In this document: one piece after another, positions 1 to 5,935 of the stretch
Numbering within the stretch: position 1 is the stretch's first letter
Layout: every line of letters begins with the position of its first letter
DNA from: CAZWUW01 sp964636895
GTDB taxonomy: Bacteria > Bacillota > Thermincolia > Thermincolales > CAZWUW01
Direction of reading: 5' to 3'
DNA: 20,592 bases
NCBI GenBank assembly: GCA_964636895.1
Contig: CAZWUW010000056.1
Span: 1-20,592 of the forward strand
Made by a program: the position numbers and the translations under genes
Notes under the pieces: generated by a model
What the model was told of the DNA's origin: nothing
Database searches by the model: none
What the model saw: the letters and a program-made list of their open reading frames with translations, nothing else

Positions 1-117
1 TATTGGCAAGGCTTTCCAAGCTTTTTATGTTCTGGAACTGTCAAAGACAGGATTAAATAATACCATTCCTTTTGTGAAAAGTCATCCAAAATGTTCCATT
101 ACATGCAATCTCGTAAT
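1..117. other. Edge region with no supported gene
   Basis: This stretch lies beyond the terminator that ends the HD-GYP/dnaD/dnaC operon. One plus-strand frame is open from the window edge into the terminator, and another ends in TAA at 58-60. Neither gives a protein segment I recognise, and the minus strand has only very short frames. It could hold the last codons of a convergent plus-strand gene, which would fit the bidirectional-looking terminator, but the sequence shown cannot decide this. Confidence 0.3.
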
Positions 118-156
118 AAAAAAAGCGCCGGATATTATAATATCCTGGCGTTTTTT
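118..156 (-). terminator. Intrinsic terminator, possibly bidirectional
   Basis: A perfect 16-bp palindrome (GGATATTATAATATCC, 130-145) is extended by CGCC/GGCG arms with one bulged T. It is flanked by an A-run at 118-124 and a T-run at 151-156. Read on the minus strand it is a hairpin followed by seven Ts, 16 bases past the dnaC stop. The T-run on the other side means it could also stop plus-strand transcripts. Confidence 0.85.
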
Positions 157-171
157 CTCAACAAATTTCAC

Positions 172-960
172 TTAAAGACCCTTCTTAACCTGGATTTCTT
201 TTTCATGGCGTTTCACGATCCGTATATCGGTATCCACTGCAAGGCGGTAAATACGACACATCTGAATCAACCTGGATGTTGTCCGCTCCCCCAAATAATC
301 CTCCAGATTCTCCAGTGACAGGTTGGTTGTAATTACAGTCGGTAACCGGTTATTCAAACGATAATTAATAATATTATATATTTTATTCCTGGTCCACTCA
401 GTGTAGTTATGTGCACCCATATCATCCAAAATAAGTATTTTTACTTTTCTTGCCGCATCTATAACACTATGCTCCGTTACTACCCGGTCATAACGATCCT
501 GGTCATAAGTGGCTCTGATCTCATCCAGCAAATCAGGCACCACCACCAGCAATACCTCTTTACCAATATCCAACAAAACATTGGCTATGCAGCTAGCCAG
601 AAAAGTCTTCCCGCTGCCTACCGGACCGGTGAAAAGCAGCCCGTCACAATGCGGATTTTCAACCACCTCGGCTACAAATTGCTTGGCTGCCCTGCCTGCA
701 ACTACAGCCAGGTCATAAAAAGAGCGACCGGTAGTTTCATCATGCTTGTCCCGGTCATAATAATCAAGGTCAAACCCTTTAAATTTGGCCCCCAGCATAG
801 ACCTGGTCAATTGCGCACTTTTCAGTTTGTTTTGCACCGCCTGCTGCTTCATACAGGAACAAGGCTCCGCCCAACCGGTATCCTTGATGACCAACCCACG
901 GCCGCCACAGAAATTACATACGCTTTTATCAGCCACCGGTTCATCATATTTATCCTGCAA
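172..960 (-). CDS. dnaC: DnaC/DnaI-like replicative helicase loader (AAA+ ATPase)
   Basis: A 262-residue AAA+ ATPase of the DnaC/DnaI/IstB class, which loads the replicative DnaB-type helicase onto DNA at origins or restart sites. The N-terminus has a zinc-binding-like cysteine set (C15, C18, C34, C36), as in DnaI. Walker A is GPVGSGKT at about 112-119 and Walker B is ILILDD ending near residue 180. A TTNLS sensor-type motif and an RTTSRL arginine-finger-like segment follow. The start is TTG at 958-960, preceded by AGGGGG with 9-base spacing, and the codon falls 16 bp after the dnaD-like stop. Co-transcription with a DnaD-domain protein supports a primosome role rather than an IstB transposition helper, and no transposase is nearby. 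Helicase loading itself is inferred from the family. Confidence 0.9.
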   Translation of the reverse strand: MQDKYDEPVADKSVCNFCGGRGLVIKDTGWAEPCSCMKQQAVQNKLKSAQLTRSMLGAKFKGFDLDYYDRDKHDETTGRSFYDLAVVAGRAAKQFVAEVVENPHCDGLLFTGPVGSGKTFLASCIANVLLDIGKEVLLVVVPDLLDEIRATYDQDRYDRVVTEHSVIDAARKVKILILDDMGAHNYTEWTRNKIYNIINYRLNNRLPTVITTNLSLENLEDYLGERTTSRLIQMCRIYRLAVDTDIRIVKRHEKEIQVKKGL

Positions 961-976
961 AGCTTATAACCCCCTG

Positions 977-1786
977 CTAACTCATATATAACAACTTAAA
1001 TTTATCTTTCCCCTTGTTCTTGTTTTTCTGCTCAGATTCGCCCTTAAATCCTGACCCCCGCTTCATCTGGCGCTGCCGGAAATTCTCTTCATACTCCATA
1101 ATAGCGCCCACCGTACGCAGATTATTCTTTTTCCACTCCAGCAAAATACTGTCAATATACTTAAAGTTGTGTTTGCCTCTCATAACCGCTCTTTTCAACG
1201 CTTCCAAAATAAATTCACACTTGCCCTGATGCTCCTCCAGCCACAAGCTCACCTGTTCAATTTCCATCGGTGACAAGGGGCGGCCAAATTCCTTTTCAAA
1301 GGCTTGACATAAACTGGCAAACTGAGTCCCTCCCGGTTTCGGCGCTCTTTGGGAAGTTGCTTTTGCCCCCTGTTCTTTTATGGCCTGGCGCATTTTCTGC
1401 AATTCCTTAACTTTATCGCAAGCCCAAATCTCGGAAACTTTTTCCATCAAAGGTTCCAAACTGTATGTAGAAAGCACCGCCCCGGTAGTATTGTCATAAT
1501 AGTAATCCACAGCTAATACACCTTTTTCAATTAAAGCAGCAAGTTCACTTTTTATCTTCTGATTATCAGCCGCCATACAGGCAGCAATCATCTCCAGCGA
1601 AGGAAATAGCTGGTTGTCCCCCCGCAAACGTAACAGCTGGATAATCAGCATCATTTCACTGTCGGTAATACCAATTTTATGATAACACTGCAAAAACAGG
1701 TTGGGGACACTGGTGGCACCAAAGGAAACCAAATCGGCACCGAAGGCGGCAGTAATATTACCTTTCTTATCCTCGCGGCAATTCAT
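977..1786 (-). CDS. dnaD: DnaD-domain primosome protein
   Basis: A 269-residue protein of the DnaD/DnaB (Firmicute) replication-initiation family. The C-terminal half carries the DnaD domain (pfam07261-like), recognisable from LSPMEIEQVSLWLEE, a helical stretch, and the YIDSILLEWKKNN signature that is this domain's hallmark. The N-terminal half (LFLQCYHKIGITDSEMMLI) looks like the winged-helix DnaD N-domain. The reading frame stays open upstream to 1894, but that extension would overlap the HD-GYP gene by 86 bases. The ATG at 1784-1786 has AAAGGGG about 10 bases upstream, so I chose it. The gene sits 22 bp after the HD-GYP stop and 16 bp before dnaC. The products probably act together in DnaA- or PriA-dependent helicase loading. 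Confidence 0.88.
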   Translation of the reverse strand: MNCREDKKGNITAAFGADLVSFGATSVPNLFLQCYHKIGITDSEMMLIIQLLRLRGDNQLFPSLEMIAACMAADNQKIKSELAALIEKGVLAVDYYYDNTTGAVLSTYSLEPLMEKVSEIWACDKVKELQKMRQAIKEQGAKATSQRAPKPGGTQFASLCQAFEKEFGRPLSPMEIEQVSLWLEEHQGKCEFILEALKRAVMRGKHNFKYIDSILLEWKKNNLRTVGAIMEYEENFRQRQMKRGSGFKGESEQKNKNKGKDKFKLLYMS

Positions 1787-1808
1787 CCGGGTTATACCCC
1801 TTTCGTAG

Positions 1809-2867
1809 CTAAAGAATCTTAGTAATAAAAACAGTCTTCTCTTCGCTAAGGTCGATCTGCCTGGCGTAATCCAGGTGATTATTGTTTTTATCAAAATATA
1901 TTTTCACTATCGGCCTGGGCGCGCTGGTTTTGTGCACATTTACCACAATACCGATTTCCCCGGAACTTAACTTAACCAGCGTGCCAAGCGGATAAGCCGC
2001 AATACTGCCAGTAAAAGCCTTAACTACCCGGACATCAAAATAAATATTGCCGGTACCATATAAAAACTCCATCGCCTCATGAGGCAGATACTTTTGTTCA
2101 TAAGTGAGTCCCCTTGTTAAATCATCATAAGTATCGGCTATAGCAATAATCCGCGACAACAAATCAATCTTTTCACCGGCCAGTTTATTAATATAGCCGC
2201 TGCCATCCCAGCGTTCATGATGATAAAGCGCCACTTTAGCAATAGCTACATCTAAGCCTGCCTCACGTAAGCGTAGAAAACCGAGTTTGGTATGCTCCTG
2301 CAGCAACTTAAGTTCACTGGTTGTAAAATCTTCCCGCTTGGCAAGTATTTCCTGCGGCAATGATTTTTTTCCTATATCGTGCACCATAGCAGCCATACCC
2401 AAAGTAAGTAAACGCTCTACCGGTAATTTTAAAGTTGCGCCGACAATCAAAGAAAGCACACAAACGCTTATCGAATGGTCCAGAGTATCATCATCTGCCG
2501 TGCGCAAGTCTAAATACAAAGCTGCCACCTGTTCATTCCGAACAACCTTCTCTAAAACGTCGATAACCCGCTCATAACGTTCTTTAGTTTCCCCCAGACG
2601 CTCACCGCAAATATCTACCGGAATAAAAGCAGCCAGAGTCTGCAGTGCTTGAGTATGTACCCTGTTCAGAAGTACCTCTTTGGGGTCAATATTTATTGTC
2701 CCCTCATCATTTATGGCAACCCTAGCCACCCGCATTTCTTCCAATTTTTGTATCAATGAATTGGTAAGCCTAGTTCCTTCTGCGATCAATGGTTTGCCGC
2801 TGGCCGAAAAAACCGTCTCGGCCAAAATCATATTCTCTTCCAACTGACTTACCAGCAATTGCTTCAT
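1809..2867 (-). CDS. HD-GYP domain protein (putative cyclic-di-GMP phosphodiesterase)
   Basis: A 352-residue soluble protein. Its N-terminal region (MKQLLVSQLEENMILAE) is typical of Firmicute HD-GYP proteins, and the HD-GYP domain spans about residues 130-290. Visible motifs are VHDIGKKSLP (metal-binding H163-D164), EHTKLG, YHHERWDGSGY (H216-H217) and IIAIADTYDDLT. The motif that names the family reads GYI instead of GYP. Members hydrolyse cyclic-di-GMP, or in some cases related cyclic dinucleotides; the activity here is inferred. An upstream in-frame start would extend the frame to 2933, but the ATG at 2865-2867 has a very strong AGGAGGGG site. The gene heads an operon with dnaD and dnaC (22- and 16-bp gaps). 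Its promoter region contains a perfect palindrome. Confidence 0.88.
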   Translation of the reverse strand: MKQLLVSQLEENMILAETVFSASGKPLIAEGTRLTNSLIQKLEEMRVARVAINDEGTINIDPKEVLLNRVHTQALQTLAAFIPVDICGERLGETKERYERVIDVLEKVVRNEQVAALYLDLRTADDDTLDHSISVCVLSLIVGATLKLPVERLLTLGMAAMVHDIGKKSLPQEILAKREDFTTSELKLLQEHTKLGFLRLREAGLDVAIAKVALYHHERWDGSGYINKLAGEKIDLLSRIIAIADTYDDLTRGLTYEQKYLPHEAMEFLYGTGNIYFDVRVVKAFTGSIAAYPLGTLVKLSSGEIGIVVNVHKTSAPRPIVKIYFDKNNNHLDYARQIDLSEEKTVFITKIL

Positions 2868-2871
2868 ATTG

Positions 2872-2879
2872 CCCCTCCT
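2872..2879 (-). promoter_or_regulatory. Ribosome binding site fixing the HD-GYP start
   Basis: AGGAGGGG on the minus strand, 4 bases from the last G to the ATG at 2867. No comparable site precedes the upstream in-frame start at 2933, so it decides the start. Confidence 0.8.
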
Positions 2880-2896
2880 GCTGTAAAAAATAACGC

Positions 2897-2933
2897 TTAT
2901 GTCATAATGACATAATTCTACATGTTGTGGCAA
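2897..2933 (-). promoter_or_regulatory. Probable sigma-A promoter with palindromic operator, HD-GYP-dnaD-dnaC operon
   Basis: On the minus strand, TTGCCA (2928-2933) and CATTAT (2904-2909) are spaced 18 bp apart and would start a leader of about 30 bases before the ATG at 2867. The -10 hexamer lies inside a perfect 9-1-9 inverted repeat, TTATGTCATAATGACATAA, at 2897-2915. A dimeric repressor bound there would block the promoter. The regulator is unknown. Confidence 0.5.
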
Positions 2934-2973
2934 AATCCTGCCCGCAAACCTATAAGTACCAATATTTTGATGA

Positions 2974-3816
2974 TTAAGACCATAAACCCGCTACTCGCCG
3001 GGAAAAAGTTGCAGCCGAAGTATTAAGTTCCTGCAACATCGCCAACCCTGCTGTCACTCCCTGTCCCAATTCACCAATTCTATGGGCATCCGAACCGATC
3101 GTAAAAACCGAAACGCCGGCGGCTACAGCTAATTCCAAAATCTCCCTGCTCGGATAAAACTCCCTTTGATTATGCCGGAGACTGGATGTATTGACCTCCA
3201 GCCCAACCTTTTTCTCCGCCATAATCTCTAATACCTCGCTAAGATAGGGCCGGTGTGCCTGCAGGATGTCCGGACCATAAAACTTATAACCATGGCGCCG
3301 GTAAATATCCATATGCCCTACCACATCAAACAAACCTGATGCTACCGCCTGACGCAAAGTAGCAAAATATAGTTCAACCACTCTTTGCAGCGGCTGCACA
3401 GCATAGTAAGGGGCACTTTCCTGAGCCGAAGAAATAGCCACATGATCGATACAGTGTACCGAACCAATAATAAAATCAAAGGGATAAGCTTCTGCTACCC
3501 GGGCAATACGCTCTTCAAGACCTATATCAAAACCAATTTCCAGCCCGGCTTTCACCCCAAGTCCCAATGAAGCAAATCGTTCTGCGGCCTGATGTACCTC
3601 TTCAACATAAAAAGGCAGCCATTCCTCCTCAATAGACATCACCCGCCCGTTGTATCGCACCCACCAGTCAATCTCTTTGCGCAGCGGATCAAACTCATAG
3701 TGAGGAGTAAAACAGATTTCCCTAAGGCCAATCGCCACTGCTTGCCGGCAATAGTCCGATATGGAATACTCTTCAGCATCTATGGAAAATCCAGGGTGAA
3801 TATGATAGTCAAACAA
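2974..3816 (-). CDS. PHP-domain phosphatase, histidinol-phosphatase (HisK) type
   Basis: A 280-residue PHP-superfamily metal-dependent phosphoesterase. The start MFDYHIHPGFSIDA holds the first metal-binding H-x-H pair (H5, H7). Further PHP signatures are FTPHYE, IGSVHCID, DVVGHMDIYRR, LEVNTSSLR and the closing TIGSDAHRIGELG. The length and motif order match histidinol-phosphatase of the Bacillus HisK type, which makes histidinol from histidinol phosphate. No his genes are nearby, so the substrate is uncertain; related PHP proteins act on other sugar or nucleotide phosphates. The start codon is TTG (3814-3816) with AGGGGGTG upstream. The gene lies 26 bp after the amidase gene and is probably read with it. 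No convincing terminator follows. Confidence 0.82.
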   Translation of the reverse strand: MFDYHIHPGFSIDAEEYSISDYCRQAVAIGLREICFTPHYEFDPLRKEIDWWVRYNGRVMSIEEEWLPFYVEEVHQAAERFASLGLGVKAGLEIGFDIGLEERIARVAEAYPFDFIIGSVHCIDHVAISSAQESAPYYAVQPLQRVVELYFATLRQAVASGLFDVVGHMDIYRRHGYKFYGPDILQAHRPYLSEVLEIMAEKKVGLEVNTSSLRHNQREFYPSREILELAVAAGVSVFTIGSDAHRIGELGQGVTAGLAMLQELNTSAATFSRRVAGLWS

Positions 3817-3842
3817 TTTGGCACCCCCTGTTTGGCATTTAC

Positions 3843-4607
3843 CTAATTCTTATTGCTATCAGGTAGTCTCCCCGGTGAACTATCCGCATTATTACCAGGC
3901 AATTTTGCCCCGTATTTTATCAAACCACGGTTTACAGCCTGAGCTATGGCCTGGCGGAAATCAGACTGTGTAAGCTTATTCCGATCACTGGGGTTAGTTA
4001 TAAAACCAACTTCCACCAGTACTGCCGGCATTGCATTGTTGCTGACCACCGTAAAATTGGCCGCTTCCACTTTACGCTTCATATTATACAAACCATTAAG
4101 TTCCTCCTGAATCAATTCCGCCAAGACCTTATTAAAAGGGTTATCCGCGCTATAATATACAATCCCTCCGGCCGCCCGGCGGTCCTCATTACTATTGGTG
4201 TGAATACTAACAAAAACATGAGCCTGATTATCAACAGCCAGTTTTTTTCTGCCTACCAGATTCCTATCTCGTTCTGCATAAGTCATGCTGCTATCGGGGT
4301 TTAACGGGCCCTTTTCCCCCCTGGTCAGTATTGATTCCGTCTCCCCCTGCCTTAATTCCTGTTGTAACGCTCTGCTGATTGCCAGATTAATGTCTTTCTC
4401 GGCAACTCCACCAGCTACGGCTCCCGGGTCAGCGCCACCGTGCCCCGGGTCAATCATCACCAGCTTCCCTGCCAACCCCGGCCGGTAAATTTCCTCTAGC
4501 CAGCGCTCCTCGTTTTTAGCAGGGCGCACAGCCAGTACCAGCAATAAAAACACCAATGCCGGAACAACTATCTGCACAATCCTTTTCGGAATAAACAATA
4601 CTTTCAT
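3843..4607 (-). CDS. cwlD: N-acetylmuramoyl-L-alanine amidase, CwlD-like (Amidase_3)
   Basis: A 254-residue zinc amidase that cleaves the bond between N-acetylmuramic acid and L-alanine in peptidoglycan. A hydrophobic segment at residues 10-28 is a signal anchor or uncleaved signal peptide, placing the enzyme outside the membrane. The Amidase_3 domain covers about residues 48-240, with zinc ligands H56 (IDPGHGG), E70 (AEKDINL) and H136 (VSIHTNS) and catalytic E199 (LVEVGFITN). Size, single domain and membrane anchor match CwlD, which with PdaA makes the muramic-delta-lactam of spore cortex. A vegetative amidase role cannot be excluded. The ATG start is preceded by GGGAG and AAGGGTGAT. A 7-codon ORF with a perfect ribosome binding site lies just upstream. 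Confidence 0.85.
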   Translation of the reverse strand: MKVLFIPKRIVQIVVPALVFLLLVLAVRPAKNEERWLEEIYRPGLAGKLVMIDPGHGGADPGAVAGGVAEKDINLAISRALQQELRQGETESILTRGEKGPLNPDSSMTYAERDRNLVGRKKLAVDNQAHVFVSIHTNSNEDRRAAGGIVYYSADNPFNKVLAELIQEELNGLYNMKRKVEAANFTVVSNNAMPAVLVEVGFITNPSDRNKLTQSDFRQAIAQAVNRGLIKYGAKLPGNNADSSPGRLPDSNKN

Positions 4608-4634
4608 ATCACCCTTACTCCCGTCTGCTGCATC

Positions 4635-4658
4635 CTATTTAGTCTTCGGTATAACCAT
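4635..4658 (-). CDS. Possible 7-residue leader ORF upstream of the amidase gene
   Basis: On the minus strand AGGAGG (4666-4671) is followed after 7 bases by ATG and the short frame MVIPKTK, which ends in TAG. It stops 27 bases before the amidase ATG. The ribosome binding site is better than that of the amidase itself. It may be a translated leader that tunes amidase expression, or a relic of another gene's start. Function is unknown and translation is not shown. Confidence 0.3.
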   Translation of the reverse strand: MVIPKTK

Positions 4659-4725
4659 CCGTATTCCTCCTGACAAAAACGCCGTACAGCCGCACGTATC
4701 TAAAAAGGCTGTCACTTCCCGTAAA

Positions 4726-4745
4726 CAAAAAAGCGCCTGAGCGCT
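4726..4745 (-). terminator. Intrinsic terminator overlapping the stop codon of the small unknown gene
   Basis: On the minus strand AGCGC-TCAG-GCGCT is followed by a run of Ts. The first bases of the stem are part of the TAG stop at 4744-4746. It ends the GGDEF-EAL/HAD/unknown transcript and separates it from the amidase gene. Confidence 0.75.
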
Positions 4746-5124
4746 AAGCATTACAATGGACCGCTTTAAATATCTCATTTTCGATAATATCAACATCCTC
4801 CATACATTTTCTTGTTATCGCCGGGTCCTCGATAGTCTGCAAAATATCTCTGGTTTCGTCGAGATAGTGCTGTAAAATTTTATTTAATAACTCTGCATTA
4901 TCTTTGTCGTCAAAACAAATTTCCAGCCTATCCCCTGGCAACGGGCTTTTTAAGGCCGGAATAAATTTGTTTTTTATGATATCCTGTTCCTTTAAAAATA
5001 ATCTGATGACTTGTTCGCCCTGTTTCGTGTTCACAATCCCCTCAGTATACTGGTAATAATGCCATACTGCACTGGAAAGGATATAAGGCAAATGCTCCTG
5101 ATCCGGTCGGTAATACATCTTCAC
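4744..5124 (-). CDS. Small protein of unknown function
   Basis: A 126-residue protein that I do not recognise. It has no signal peptide, membrane segment or metal-binding motif. The N-terminal part is aromatic-rich (MYYRPDQ and VWHYYQYTEG), and the rest looks helical and acidic, with two cysteines near the C-terminus. The frame is open to a GTG at 5131-5133, but that codon lies inside the ribosome binding site GAGGTGA. The GTG at 5122-5124 is spaced correctly, so I chose it; an ATG two codons further in is possible. It follows the HAD phosphatase by 69 bp and its stop codon is built into a terminator. Good ribosome binding, normal codon use and a dedicated terminator argue that it is a real gene. 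Confidence 0.7.
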   Translation of the reverse strand: MKMYYRPDQEHLPYILSSAVWHYYQYTEGIVNTKQGEQVIRLFLKEQDIIKNKFIPALKSPLPGDRLEICFDDKDNAELLNKILQHYLDETRDILQTIEDPAITRKCMEDVDIIENEIFKAVHCNA

Positions 5125-5193
5125 GGCGTTCACCTCTCTTTTGCCATCATTTATTTATATAATTCGACAATCCGTCTTTTTTATCCTCTTTTC

Positions 5194-5910
5194 CTAATGA
5201 CCGCTGCAAGATTTTATACCGGTTGCCAAGACAATTTTTGGCACTTCCCTGATATCCTCTATTGAATAATGCTCACCTACTGCCGGCTCATCTTCATAAT
5301 CCCAGGTATGGTGATGATGAACATATATACATTTAAAACCACACCGAATACCCGGGTTTATATCCCCTTTCATACTGTTACCGATAATCCATGAACCGAC
5401 AGGATTTAATCCGCACTCACCGGCAATTATCCGGTACTCCGCCGGTGTCTTATCCGGCACTACATAGACCTGTTTAAAAAAATGCTGCAATCCGCTCTCT
5501 GCCAACCTGGCCAATTGCACTTCCGGTTCCCCTTTGGTCGCCAAAAACAGCGGAAATCGCTCCCTCAACGTCTCCAGCACCTCAGGCACACCTGCAATAA
5601 CTTCCACCGGTTCCTTAAACACCTGCCAACCCAGGTCCGCCATCCATTCTCTGGTTAACCGGCAAACCGGTGCCCGGTAAGTGGCACAAAAATACTCATA
5701 GGTTTCTGCCAGCGCCTTTGGAAAACAGTCCTGCAGAAAACCTCCGGCTTTAATCACATTCCGGATATCAAACCGATTCAATACTAACAGCGCTTCGTCC
5801 GCAGGAAACCCAAGAGCTGCCATTTTACGCGCAAACTCAGCCTTGGCCCGGTCAAAAAAAACCGTAGCCTCAACCAAAGTATCATCAAAATCAAAAATAA
5901 TACCCTGCAA
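5194..5910 (-). CDS. HAD-superfamily hydrolase (phosphoglycolate-phosphatase-like)
   Basis: A 238-residue haloacid-dehalogenase-superfamily phosphatase. Motif I is FDFDDT (nucleophile D7, acid/base D9), motif II is the threonine of LATKGE, motif III is the lysine in VVPDKTP, and motif IV is the acidic pair region of IGNSMKGDINPG. A helical C1-type cap lies between motifs I and II, as in Gph/PpaX-like enzymes. The substrate cannot be told from sequence. The start is TTG (5908-5910), with AGGGAGGG seven bases upstream. It follows the GGDEF-EAL gene by 25 bp and is probably read from the same promoter; this does not by itself suggest a role in cyclic-di-GMP signalling. Confidence 0.85.
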   Translation of the reverse strand: MQGIIFDFDDTLVEATVFFDRAKAEFARKMAALGFPADEALLVLNRFDIRNVIKAGGFLQDCFPKALAETYEYFCATYRAPVCRLTREWMADLGWQVFKEPVEVIAGVPEVLETLRERFPLFLATKGEPEVQLARLAESGLQHFFKQVYVVPDKTPAEYRIIAGECGLNPVGSWIIGNSMKGDINPGIRCGFKCIYVHHHHTWDYEDEPAVGEHYSIEDIREVPKIVLATGIKSCSGH

Positions 5911-5935
5911 ACAATAACCCTCCCTTTTACCTGAC

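Noticed and set aside
2..175. End of a plus-strand protein entering from the left edge
   Set aside because: The open frame runs through the terminator hairpin and gives no recognisable protein; too short to support.
409..969. Plus-strand 186-codon frame opposite dnaC
   Set aside because: It is antisense to a well-supported gene, has no recognisable domain and no convincing ribosome binding site.
1787..1894. N-terminal extension of the DnaD-domain protein
   Set aside because: It would overlap the HD-GYP gene, and the internal ATG at 1786 has a well-spaced AAAGGGG.
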